NCBI GenBank assembly: GCA_002492465.1
Contig: DKYT01000001.1
Coordinates: 1 to 31,462, forward strand
Source of the DNA: Lachnospiraceae bacterium UBA7093
GTDB taxonomy: Bacteria; Bacillota; Clostridia; Lachnospirales; Lachnospiraceae
Reading direction: 5' to 3'
DNA: 31,462 bases
The position numbers and the translations under genes were made by a program. The notes under the pieces are model-generated. The model was not told the origin of the DNA. It saw only the letters and a list, made by a program, of their open reading frames with translations, and did no database searches. Positions 23,254-31,436 of this stretch are shown here, piece after piece (position 1 is the first letter of the stretch; every line of letters begins with the position of its first letter).

Positions 23254-24228
23254 TTACTGTGACAACAATCTGCTGACCTGATATTGATATTCCGGAATTT
23301 CCTTTTGCATATTTAATGCTTCCTCAATATCAAAGTCCAAAAATTCTCCCCGTTTATAGCCCACTACCCTGTTGCTCTTGCCTGCGCACAGAATATCCGC
23401 CGCATAAGCGCCCATAATAGAGGCGTAAAACCGATCCTTACAGGTAGGCGAACCGCCTCTTTGCATGTAGCCTAAAATCGTGGCTCTTGTTTCCATGCCG
23501 GTCGCCGCTTCGATTCTTCTCGCCATAGAGGTGGAATGTCCGATTCCCTCGGCATTGACAATAATATGATGCTTTTTCCCTCTTTTGCGGTTATTGATGA
23601 TGTTATTGATAATACTCTGCTCGTTAAAATCATATTTTTCGGGAAGCAGAATGTCCTCCGCTCCATTTGCCACGCCGCACCAGAGGGCAATGTATCCGGC
23701 GTTTCTGCCCATAACCTCGATAATACTGCACCGCTCGTGAGAAGACGAAGTGTCCCTTACCTTATCGATCGCCTGCATTGCTGTATTGATTGCGGTATCA
23801 AAACCAATGGTATATTCCGTACAGGCAATATCCAGGTCAATGGTGCCGGGAATACCGATGGTATTAATGCCTTTTCTGGCAAGCGCCTGGGCGCCCCGGT
23901 AGGAACCGTCTCCTCCGATTACCACCACGCCGTCAATCCCGTGTTTTCTACATATATCGGCAGCCTTCTCCTGCACCTCTTCCAACTTAAATTCCGGGCA
24001 GCGTGCCGTCCCTAATATGGTGCCGCCCCTTTGAATCGTATCGGAAACATCCTTTTTCTCCATGTCCACGATTTCTTCGTTTAAAAGACCCTGGTATCCC
24101 TTTTTGATGCCCTTTACCTGTACGCCGTTTCCAATCGCCTTACGTACAACGGCACGAATTGCTGCATTCATTCCCGGCGCGTCTCCGCCGCTGGTTAAAA
24201 TGCCGATGGTTTTAATTTCTTTTGCCAT
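23254..24228 (-). CDS. pfkA: ATP-dependent 6-phosphofructokinase
   Basis: A 324-residue glycolytic enzyme phosphorylating fructose 6-phosphate. ATP-binding GGDAPGMNAA starts at 14 and GGDGSYRGA at 105. The catalytic aspartate is D131 in IPGTIDLD, substrate motifs are MGRNAGYIAL and AEGIGHSTSMA, and the GYMQRGGSPTCKDR block is present. The glycines in GGDGS and PGTID mark the ATP rather than the pyrophosphate type. The usual TIDND reads TIDLD here (residue 132 Leu for Asn), a variant I believe occurs in related Clostridia. AGGACGG precedes the ATG. It lies 56 bases after dnaE. Confidence 0.96.
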   Translation of the reverse strand: MAKEIKTIGILTSGGDAPGMNAAIRAVVRKAIGNGVQVKGIKKGYQGLLNEEIVDMEKKDVSDTIQRGGTILGTARCPEFKLEEVQEKAADICRKHGIDGVVVIGGDGSYRGAQALARKGINTIGIPGTIDLDIACTEYTIGFDTAINTAMQAIDKVRDTSSSHERCSIIEVMGRNAGYIALWCGVANGAEDILLPEKYDFNEQSIINNIINNRKRGKKHHIIVNAEGIGHSTSMARRIEAATGMETRATILGYMQRGGSPTCKDRFYASIMGAYAADILCAGKSNRVVGYKRGEFLDFDIEEALNMQKEIPEYQYQVSRLLSQ

Positions 24229-24284
24229 AATCAGGTACCGTCCTTTCTCTTTGCTGTTTATTTTACCCTGATTTTATGTCATTT

Positions 24285-27200
24285 TCAATCCTTTTTCACA
24301 TCCCAGACGATTTTTATATTTTCTTTACCGTATCTTTCGCCCAGCGCCCCCACCAGGGTTTCATCTGCACACACATTTTTGTTGGGAGGGAGCTTTTTCA
24401 TCGCCTTCATTTCTTCTATATAAAAGATAACGCTGTCATGACCGTCTGAATCGGCAAGCATCTCCAACACCTCCTGGGATTTACGGTCATACTCCTCTTT
24501 GGTTTGAAACTTAATCCATAATTTCCTTGGGATTTCGTCAAATGCCGTGATCTTCTCACAGATCAGCTTGCCGTCCTTTTCCTCCTCCAGGGAAACCCTG
24601 CCCCGGATAAACACCTTGTTGTCCTCCACCAGCTTTTCGCTGTTTTTCTCATAATCCCTGGGAAAAACGATTACCTCCACGCTGCCGAAGAGATCTTCCA
24701 CCTGAAGGAACGCCATGATTTTATCGTTTTTGGTGTACTTGATTCTCTTATCGGCAATGATGCCTCCGATTACCGCCGTAGCGTTATCCCTCACCGTCGG
24801 TTCATTGCTCTCCTCGTCCAGCAGAAAATCAGCCGTAGTGTTGGTAATACCCTTTTTCCACAGTTCCTCCTGTTCCTCCAAGGGGTGCCCGCTGATGTAA
24901 ATGCCCAGCACCTCCTTCTCAAAGGCAAGCAGCATCTCCTTGGAATACTCCCCTACCTCGGGGAGCTTCATATCATAAGCGTCCTTCTGGCTGTCGTCCA
25001 CCAGATCAAAAAGACTGATCTGCCCCGCCATATTGTTCTTTTTGTCATGGGCAATTCTGTCCATAATCTGCACATAAGCGCTCATAAACTGTTTTCTGGT
25101 TCCGGGAAGGGAATCGAAAGCCCCCGCTTTGATAAAGTTCTCGATCGCCTTTTTGTTGATCTCCTTGTCCGAAACCCGGGTGATAAAGTCCTTCAGGTTG
25201 GTAAAAGGTCCCCGCAGCCTCCGCTCCTCCACTACCGCCTCGATCACCGGTCTTCCAACGCTCTTAATCGCCGTCAGAGCATAGCGGATGGATCTGTCAT
25301 GAACCGAAAAACCGCTCTCCCCCTGGTTTATGTCCGGCGGCAGTATGGTGATGCCCATATTTCGGCAGACCATAATATATTCCGCAACCTTACTGGAATT
25401 ATCGATCACAGAGGTCATAAGCGCCGCCATAAATTCTACCGGATAATAATATTTCAAATATGCCGTCTGGTATGCCACCACCGCATAGCATGCCGCATGG
25501 GATTTATTAAAGGCATACTTGGCGAAGTCCATCATATCGTCATAGATCTGGGACGCCACCGTCTCGGAAATGCCCTTCGCAACGCATCCCGGAACGCCTT
25601 CCTCCTTATTTCCGTAGATGAAATTGGCGCGCTCCTTTTCCATCACCGCCTGCTTCTTTTTACTCATGGCACGGCGTACCAGATCGCTCCGCCCCAGGGT
25701 ATAGCCCCCCAGCTCCCGGACAATCTGCATTACCTGCTCCTGATAGACGATACAGCCGTAGGTAGCCGACAAAATAGGCTCCAGCTGTGAGCAGGAGTAG
25801 GTGATCACACCGGAATTATTCTTGCCTTTAATGTATTTGGGAATGAAATCCATGGGACCCGGGCGGTATAGGGAAATTCCCGCTATGATATCCTCCAGGT
25901 TTTCCGGCTTCAACTCCTTCATAAAGCTTTTCATGCCGCCGCTTTCCAGCTGGAACACACCGTCTGTGCGCCCGGTGCCGATGGAAGCGAGAACCTTTTT
26001 ATCGTCAAAATCAATATGGTCGATGTCAATGTGTATCCCCTTGCCCTTTTCAATCAGTGCCACCGCATCCCGCAGCACCGTCAGGGTACGCAGCCCCAGG
26101 AAGTCCATCTTCAAAAGCCCCAGCTCTTCAATGGTGGTCATGGTAAACTGGGTGGTAATGGAACCGTCCGCCCCTCTGGAAAGAGGCACCAGCTCCTCCG
26201 CAGGTCTGGAACAGATCACAACTCCGGCAGCGTGCATGGACGTATGCCTGGGCAGCCCTTCCAGACGCTTACTCATATCGATCAGTTCCTTTACCTGACC
26301 GTCTGTCTCATACATTCTGCGTAGCTCCGGATTTATCTGCAAGGCACGGTCTATGGTAATGTTCAGCTCATTGGGAATCATTTTGGCAAGGGAATCCACG
26401 TAGGCATAGGGCAGATCCATAACCCTGCCCACATCCCTGATTACCCCCTTTGCCGCCAGGGTACCGAAGGTGACAATCTGTACCACCTTCTCGGAGCCAT
26501 ATTTCCGGCTTACATAATCGATCACCTCCTGTCGTCTTTCAAAGCAGAAGTCAATATCGATATCCGGCATGGAAACACGTTCCGGATTTAGAAAACGCTC
26601 AAACAGTAAATTGTATTTGATGGGATCGATGTTGGTGATCTTAAGGGCATAGGAGACGATGCTCCCCGCCGCCGATCCCCTTCCGGGTCCTACCATAATA
26701 CCATTGTTTTTGGCATAGTTGATAAAATCCCAGACAATCAGGAAGTAATCCACATAGCCCATGGTCTTTATCACGTTCAGCTCATAGTCAAGGCGTTCCT
26801 TCAGCGTCTGCCCGGTTTCTCCGGCAGGCGCATTTTCATCCTCCCCGTAACGCTCCTTCAGTCCGTCGTAGCAAAGCTTATTCAAATAGGTCCAGGAATC
26901 ATAGCCTTCAGGCACCTCAAAGTGAGGGAGCTTGGTTACCCCAAATTCAATCTCCACATGACACCGGTCCGCAATCCGCTGGGTATTCTCCACCGCCTCC
27001 CAGGCATAGGGAAACAGCCCCTTCATCTCCTCCTCGCTTTTCACATAATACTGCCCGCCCTCATAGCGCATCCTGTCCTCATCTGCAAGCTTTTTGCCGG
27101 TCTGCAGGCAGAGAAGAATATCGTGGGGCTTTACATCCTCCGCATAAGTGTAGTGCACGTCATTGGTCGCCACAAGGGGAATGTTCAGTTCTTTGCTCAT

Positions 27201-27776
27201 CTGCAAAAGCGTGGTGTTCACCATTCTCTGCTCAGGCAGCCCGTGATCCTGCAGTTCCAGGAAAAAGTTTCCCTCGCCAAAGCAGTCCCTGTATTTCAAA
27301 GCCGCCTTTTTCGCTTCCTCTATAAGCCCTTTCTGGATATAACGCTGTACTTCCCCTGCCAGACATGCGGATAAGGCGATGATGCCCTCATGATTTTCCC
27401 GCAAAAGCGCCATATCCACACGGGGTTTATAGTAATATCCTTCCGTAAAGCCCCGGCTTACAATTTTCATAAGATTATCATAGCCCGTATTATTTTCCGC
27501 AAGAAGCACCAGATGGTAATACCGATCCTCGCCTCCTGTGAGTTCCTTGTCAAAGCGGGAATTGGGCGCCACATAGATCTCGCAGCCCAAAACAGGATTG
27601 ATGCCTTCCGCCTTGCATGCCTTATAAAAATCAATGACGCCGTACATAACGCCATGATCCGTTATGGCGGCGCTGTCCATGCCAAGCTCTTTCACACGCT
27701 TTACATATTCTTTTATCTTGTTGGAACCGTCCAAAAGACTGTATTCTGTATGGACGTGGAGATGTGCAAATGCCAT
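24285..27776 (-). CDS. dnaE: DNA polymerase III alpha subunit (DnaE type)
   Basis: A 1163-residue replicative polymerase. The N-terminal PHP domain keeps HLHVHTEYSLLDG with H5, H7 and H9, and ITDHG. The palm has VGPGRGSAAGS (362-372) and the catalytic aspartates of PDIDIDF (D405 and D407). A third acidic residue lies in the LLKMDFLGLRTL block, a helix-hairpin-helix region in the C-terminal half, and an OB fold in ATAVIGGIIADKR...DGKLICEKI. It lacks the 3'-5' exonuclease insertion of PolC, so it is DnaE rather than PolC. The ATG at 27776 follows GGGGAGG at 6-base spacing, and this site is inside a perfect 14-bp inverted repeat (27780-27851). It is followed closely by pfkA. Confidence 0.96.
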   Translation of the reverse strand: MAFAHLHVHTEYSLLDGSNKIKEYVKRVKELGMDSAAITDHGVMYGVIDFYKACKAEGINPVLGCEIYVAPNSRFDKELTGGEDRYYHLVLLAENNTGYDNLMKIVSRGFTEGYYYKPRVDMALLRENHEGIIALSACLAGEVQRYIQKGLIEEAKKAALKYRDCFGEGNFFLELQDHGLPEQRMVNTTLLQMSKELNIPLVATNDVHYTYAEDVKPHDILLCLQTGKKLADEDRMRYEGGQYYVKSEEEMKGLFPYAWEAVENTQRIADRCHVEIEFGVTKLPHFEVPEGYDSWTYLNKLCYDGLKERYGEDENAPAGETGQTLKERLDYELNVIKTMGYVDYFLIVWDFINYAKNNGIMVGPGRGSAAGSIVSYALKITNIDPIKYNLLFERFLNPERVSMPDIDIDFCFERRQEVIDYVSRKYGSEKVVQIVTFGTLAAKGVIRDVGRVMDLPYAYVDSLAKMIPNELNITIDRALQINPELRRMYETDGQVKELIDMSKRLEGLPRHTSMHAAGVVICSRPAEELVPLSRGADGSITTQFTMTTIEELGLLKMDFLGLRTLTVLRDAVALIEKGKGIHIDIDHIDFDDKKVLASIGTGRTDGVFQLESGGMKSFMKELKPENLEDIIAGISLYRPGPMDFIPKYIKGKNNSGVITYSCSQLEPILSATYGCIVYQEQVMQIVRELGGYTLGRSDLVRRAMSKKKQAVMEKERANFIYGNKEEGVPGCVAKGISETVASQIYDDMMDFAKYAFNKSHAACYAVVAYQTAYLKYYYPVEFMAALMTSVIDNSSKVAEYIMVCRNMGITILPPDINQGESGFSVHDRSIRYALTAIKSVGRPVIEAVVEERRLRGPFTNLKDFITRVSDKEINKKAIENFIKAGAFDSLPGTRKQFMSAYVQIMDRIAHDKKNNMAGQISLFDLVDDSQKDAYDMKLPEVGEYSKEMLLAFEKEVLGIYISGHPLEEQEELWKKGITNTTADFLLDEESNEPTVRDNATAVIGGIIADKRIKYTKNDKIMAFLQVEDLFGSVEVIVFPRDYEKNSEKLVEDNKVFIRGRVSLEEEKDGKLICEKITAFDEIPRKLWIKFQTKEEYDRKSQEVLEMLADSDGHDSVIFYIEEMKAMKKLPPNKNVCADETLVGALGERYGKENIKIVWDVKKD

Positions 27777-27779
27777 TGT

Positions 27780-27851
27780 AAGCCTCCCCTTTTCTCCTGT
27801 AAAATACTGCCGTAAACATACAACACCATTTTAACAAAAAAGGGGAGGCTT
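27780..27851 (-). promoter_or_regulatory. Stem that would sequester the dnaE ribosome binding site
   Basis: AAGCCTCCCCTTTT (27780-27793) and AAAAGGGGAGGCTT (27838-27851) are perfect 14-bp complements. A further TAAAAT/ATTTTA pair (27800-27805/27828-27833) sits inside the 44-base loop. On the minus-strand message the proximal arm contains the dnaE GGGGAGG. A possible extended -10 (TGTTAAAAT on the minus strand) lies between the arms. Transcripts starting there would lack the distal arm, while read-through from the MFS gene would carry it. Confidence 0.6.
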
Positions 27852-27883
27852 TACCAGTACTATCCATCAGGAATGGAAATTTA

Positions 27884-29176
27884 TCATTCTTCCAATTCCC
27901 AAATATATTTATCTCTTCTAAAATACAGGCACACGCCTATCCCCGCAAAGGCAATAACAAAAAACAGCAGCGCCGCCCCGGAGCCTTTTCCGGCTCCAAA
28001 CAAAAGCCTGAAAATGCTGCTCTGCTCCCGGCTTGCCATAAAAGGCTCAAAAACCTGATCTACCAAAAGCCCGCCCAGAAGGTACCCCACCGGTATGGTA
28101 AAAAACTGCAGGGAATTTCTCACAGAATATACCCGTCCCTGCATCCCCTCCGGCACATGCAGCCTCAAAATGGCGTCCAGATTGGTGTTCATAAGGGGGA
28201 TTCCGATCCACCCCAGAAAACCGCCTATACACCAGATCAAAGGAGTTCTTCCAAAGGCAAGCAGGAAGTTTTCCGTACTCATGGAAAGCAAAAGGCTGTT
28301 GCAGATCACTTTCACCCGGCTTTTCGGCGTTCCCAAAGCAGACGCCAGCACACTTCCCAGCAATGTTGCCGCTCCGATTACCGTGTTCACCATTCCCAGC
28401 GCCTTTTCACTTCCCCCCTGTCTGGATAGCAGCATTGCGGGAAACGCCGCGCTGTAAACGGAAGCCACCAGATTGATTGCCGCCAGAAACAGAATCAGAT
28501 CAAGGATCCCTCTGTTTGCCTGCAGATAAGCGATTCCTTTCTTTACAGAAGTCATCAGCTTTTCTTGCTTCTCCGCCTTTTCCCCCGCTTCGGGAATTTT
28601 GACACCAAATGCAAGGGTTAAAAATGCCACGCCAAAAGAAAACAGGTCGAAGCCTACCACCGCGCCCATGCCGGCTGTCCCCAAAACCGCCGTGGCAATT
28701 ATCGGCGTCAAAATCGAATTCAGCGAGCTTGCCAAATACCGCATACCGCCTACCCGTTGATAATATTTCTTTGGCAAAAGCCTTGTAGTTGCCACCTCCG
28801 ATGCCGGCTGCTGAAGGGTATTCATCAAGCCGTTGATCCCGTTAATCAGATACAAATGCCCGATCTCCAAGGTACCGCCGCGCAGCAGCGCCAGCATAAC
28901 CACTGTGGTCAGCGCCGCTATGGAATCGCATATCAGCATGGTAATCTTTTTATTCCACTTATCGCTCAATGCGCCCGCAAAAATACTTAGCAGCACATAA
29001 GGGGCATAAGAGCTGACCATCAAAAGGGCGCTCATCAGCGCGGAACCCTTCTGGGTGTAAGACCACACCACCAATGCATAGCTTGTCATAGCGCTTCCAA
29101 GCCCGGAAAAGGACTGCGTACTCCAAAGCAGTAAGAATGGTTTCATTTCCTGTATTTTATTTTTATATTGATTCAT
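27884..29176 (-). CDS. MFS exporter (Mef/DHA3-like)
   Basis: A 430-residue membrane protein with about 12 hydrophobic segments. The A-motif region is AGALSDKWNKKITMLICD after segment 2, as in major facilitator drug exporters. The overall plan (FLLLWSTQSFSGLGSAMTSYALVVW, QQPASEVATTRLLPKKYYQRVGGMRYLASSLNSILTPIIA, GIPLMNTNLDAILRLHVPEGMQGRVYSVRNSLQFFTIPVGYLLGGLL) resembles the DHA3 group that includes macrolide exporters such as Mef. This is similarity of style, not an assigned substrate. AAAAGGAG precedes the ATG. The gene has its own promoter (29355-29383) and a leader of about 170 bases with a short open reading frame and competing stems, an arrangement used by inducible antibiotic-resistance genes. 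Confidence 0.88.
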   Translation of the reverse strand: MNQYKNKIQEMKPFLLLWSTQSFSGLGSAMTSYALVVWSYTQKGSALMSALLMVSSYAPYVLLSIFAGALSDKWNKKITMLICDSIAALTTVVMLALLRGGTLEIGHLYLINGINGLMNTLQQPASEVATTRLLPKKYYQRVGGMRYLASSLNSILTPIIATAVLGTAGMGAVVGFDLFSFGVAFLTLAFGVKIPEAGEKAEKQEKLMTSVKKGIAYLQANRGILDLILFLAAINLVASVYSAAFPAMLLSRQGGSEKALGMVNTVIGAATLLGSVLASALGTPKSRVKVICNSLLLSMSTENFLLAFGRTPLIWCIGGFLGWIGIPLMNTNLDAILRLHVPEGMQGRVYSVRNSLQFFTIPVGYLLGGLLVDQVFEPFMASREQSSIFRLLFGAGKGSGAALLFFVIAFAGIGVCLYFRRDKYIWELEE

Positions 29177-29177
29177 T

Positions 29178-29278
29178 GACTTTGCTCCTTTTCAAATCGT
29201 TTTCATGATCAAGTCTGCAAAGTCCCAGAGCAGTTTCTTCTCTCCATGCAATTCTGCCCTAAACGACTTTGCATGGAG
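29178..29278 (-). promoter_or_regulatory. Competing stems in the MFS leader (candidate attenuator)
   Basis: Four segments, in message order: A GACTTTGCATGGAG (plus strand 29265-29278, in the leader frame), B CTCCATGCAA (29242-29251), C GCAAAGTC (29217-29224) and D GACTTTGC (29178-29185), given as plus-strand bases. A pairs with B over 10 bp or with C over 8 bp, never both. C alternatively pairs with D over 8 bp, covering the region between the exporter's GGAG and its ATG. This can switch access to the exporter start. Confidence 0.65.
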
Positions 29279-29297
29279 CTGTTGCAATGCACAGCAT
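29259..29297 (-). CDS. Leader peptide upstream of the MFS exporter
   Basis: A 12-codon frame, MLCIATAPCKVV then TAG, on the minus strand. AGGAAGGAGG (29316-29307) precedes its ATG by 9 bases, as strong a ribosome binding site as any in the window. Its last five codons form segment A of the leader's competing stems, so ribosome position would decide the fold. The peptide matches no arrest motif that I know from Erm leaders (IFVI, IAVV or RLR), although A-P-C before the stems is noteworthy. Translation itself is inferred. Confidence 0.6.
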   Translation of the reverse strand: MLCIATAPCKVV

Positions 29298-29323
29298 AAG
29301 CCTAAACCTCCTTCCTGTTCTCC

Positions 29324-29352
29324 GGCGGCATCTCTGTATCTTCAGAACCGCC
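29324..29352 (-). other. 5'-end hairpin of the MFS leader
   Basis: GGCGG (29324-29328) and CCGCC (29348-29352) pair, with an inner TCTG/CAGA helping. The stem falls at the predicted 5' end of the message just before the leader-peptide ribosome binding site, and may stabilise the leader. Confidence 0.4.
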
Positions 29353-29354
29353 AT

Positions 29355-29389
29355 ATTTTATATTATACAAAATTCCATTTCAAACGCAA
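29355..29389 (-). promoter_or_regulatory. Promoter of the MFS exporter and its leader
   Basis: On the minus strand, -35 TTGAAA (29383-29378) and -10 TAAAAT (29360-29355) are 17 bp apart. A second overlapping pair, TTGCGT (29389-29384) and TATAAT (29367-29362), is spaced 16 bp. Either gives a start near 29348-29355 and a leader of about 170 bases before the exporter ATG. Confidence 0.72.
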
Positions 29390-29417
29390 TCTCTGATTTC
29401 CCAACCCGTTCATTTCA

Positions 29418-31436
29418 TCATGTATCGGGTTTCAAAGGTTTTATCGGCTTTAAGGGCTTTAGGGGCTCTAATGCCGCCTCATCCATATAGGGCTTCAGCC
29501 TGTTTGCCTGTTCTTCCGTAAGCTGATTGCCCAACTCTGTATATTGCTTCACGCATGTCTCCATCTCATCCCCATCCAAATAAGGCGCGCAGTCTAAAAG
29601 AAGCTCAAAGGTAAGATTTTCTCCCATTGCCAGAAGCAGCTGGGTAAGGGTCTCCGAACTCAGATAAGCCTTGATGCCGGACACAGCAAGTTCACTGGGA
29701 GGCTGCGCCGCTCCGCTTCTGACCGCCTCCTGCAAATACTGAGCAGACAGTTCAGCGTCAGAATAAATGATAATCTGCTTAAGTTCCTCTGCATCAAAGG
29801 ATTCTCCCTGCTCAAGCAGCGCGGCAAAGGCTTTGCTTACGGTTTCATCCTCCAGATACGCAAGATTGTCCATCACCTTCTCTTTATCCGCATTTCCCTG
29901 TTCGATCTCCGTCTTCATTTCCTCCGCTTCTTCCATCTCCTGGGAATAGAAAACGCTCTCAAAATCTTTCTCCCTGAAGTGATCGTAATTCACCCTCAGC
30001 TCCCGTATCTTAGCTCCCTGTCCCACAAGCTTAATCACATTTCTGCCCGCTTTCATGGTAACCTCAACGGATGTTTTTTCCCCGGTATCGTTAAGGACAC
30101 TCACCCTTCCCTCCGGGTCAACATGAACCAGTTTAAATTTTCCCTCCCGCATGTCAAATTTCGAGTTTACCTGTATGTCTATATCCTCAGGGGCATTGGC
30201 AATCATAACGCTCGCTGCGCCATTCAGAAACATCCCGCTGCAAATAATTCTTTCACCGCCTGCATAGTTATTCATATGCCATTGATCAATGATATCCTTT
30301 CCCCCAATTAATTGGTCGTCATCATATGCCTGCCATGCCTCGCTATTCTTATCCACCAGCACTCCCTCCGCCGAAATCTGAAAGGGAACAGCGTCCGGGG
30401 AAACCTCTATGCCGGCACATGCCGACAAAGATAAAAGCATCACCGATAAGCACAAAGAAAACACTGCTTTAAAACCGTTTCCTTTTTGATACCGCACAAT
30501 TCCTTTTAGCCGTTCCTTCAAATCCTCTTTTCTTTCCAAAAGAGTTACCGAAAGCACATTTCTTTTCATCATTATATTTCCCTCCGCAGTATCCAGCAAA
30601 ACATTGCCATATGCCTTTTTCCCTTCCCCTGTAAGAGCCGAAAGCACCGCCTCATCACAGGAAAGCTCACAATCTGCGTTCAGCTTTCGCTGCACCAGAT
30701 ATAGAATGGGGTTGAACCAGTGAACGCACAATATGATTTGATACAGCCACTTGTACCACAAATCCCTGCGTTTGATATGGACAAGCTCATGATGCAAAAC
30801 CAGAGGCAGCTTGTCAAAATTCCTCTCTCCTGTTGGCAGAACAATAACAGGTCTTGCCATTCCCATTGTGATCGGTCCGGAAACCGCGTCGCTCTCATAA
30901 ATCTCCGGTTTTTTTATTCTCAGCTTAAGGCATAACCCATCCGCCGCTGTCTGCACACGGGTATCTAAAATAGCCGCCCATTTCTTCTGAATACTGCGGG
31001 TAAAGCGCCGGTAACCGCCTATTTTCATCCCCAGACTGACCATTATGCCTATTCCCCACAGATACGCCGCCACCTGAAGCCAATCTACATCGAAAGCCCC
31101 TTTCTCCTGCTGCCGGGAAATCCCTGCCTGTTCCGGCTTAGGATACTCTGCCGCTGTTTCCTGTTCCTTTTCCTCTCCTGCCACAGACAATACCGCTGCC
31201 TTTTCCTCCTCCCCAGGGTTAAACTGTTCCCTGATGTTATGTGGGGACAGAACGCCGGAAAGATCTGTCTCAATATAAACCGGAAGCAACAGCCTTGCCG
31301 CTACTAAAAGCCACATGTAATAGCGCCAGCTCTTGGGAAAATATTTCCCGGCAGCAGGACGTATCAATAAAAGTAATATTCCTGTCAATGCGCCTGATAA
31401 AGACAAGGACAAAACGCATAAAAAAATCTCCTTCAT
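29418..31436 (-). CDS. M56-family (BlaR1/MecR1-like) membrane metallopeptidase sensor
   Basis: A 672-residue protein. The N-terminal M56 part has membrane segments near 5-25, 36-55 and 118-140. The zinc motif is HELVH (216-220, counted from this start), followed by the ELSCDEA region. A fourth segment (VFSLCLSVMLLSLSACAGIEVS) resembles a lipoprotein signal with a lipobox-like LSAC. The rest is an outward domain with a jelly-roll-like stretch (GERIICSGMFLNGAASVMIANAPEDIDIQ) and a helical part, not a penicillin-binding domain. It ends in repeated proline-lysine units (LEPLKPLKPIKPLKPDT). In the family, sensing activates the protease, which inactivates a BlaI-type repressor; that gene would lie just past the window edge. 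I chose the ATG at 31436 because GGAGGATAGT precedes it; the in-frame ATG at 31448 has none. Confidence 0.87.
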   Translation of the reverse strand: MKEIFLCVLSLSLSGALTGILLLLIRPAAGKYFPKSWRYYMWLLVAARLLLPVYIETDLSGVLSPHNIREQFNPGEEEKAAVLSVAGEEKEQETAAEYPKPEQAGISRQQEKGAFDVDWLQVAAYLWGIGIMVSLGMKIGGYRRFTRSIQKKWAAILDTRVQTAADGLCLKLRIKKPEIYESDAVSGPITMGMARPVIVLPTGERNFDKLPLVLHHELVHIKRRDLWYKWLYQIILCVHWFNPILYLVQRKLNADCELSCDEAVLSALTGEGKKAYGNVLLDTAEGNIMMKRNVLSVTLLERKEDLKERLKGIVRYQKGNGFKAVFSLCLSVMLLSLSACAGIEVSPDAVPFQISAEGVLVDKNSEAWQAYDDDQLIGGKDIIDQWHMNNYAGGERIICSGMFLNGAASVMIANAPEDIDIQVNSKFDMREGKFKLVHVDPEGRVSVLNDTGEKTSVEVTMKAGRNVIKLVGQGAKIRELRVNYDHFREKDFESVFYSQEMEEAEEMKTEIEQGNADKEKVMDNLAYLEDETVSKAFAALLEQGESFDAEELKQIIIYSDAELSAQYLQEAVRSGAAQPPSELAVSGIKAYLSSETLTQLLLAMGENLTFELLLDCAPYLDGDEMETCVKQYTELGNQLTEEQANRLKPYMDEAALEPLKPLKPIKPLKPDT

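Noticed and set aside
23254..24228. Pyrophosphate-dependent phosphofructokinase
   Set aside because: The glycines in GGDGS and PGTID match the ATP-using type; the Leu in TIDLD does not change this.
24885..25790. Long plus-strand open frame of 301 codons opposite dnaE
   Set aside because: dnaE is certain on the other strand, and the plus frame has no ribosome binding site or family likeness. Similar shadows at 14686-15714, 21523-22518, 13653-14429 and 5972-6757 were rejected for the same reason.
27780..27851. Intrinsic terminator for the MFS gene
   Set aside because: The stem is excellent, but on the minus strand its second arm runs into the dnaE ribosome binding site and start without a U-tract.
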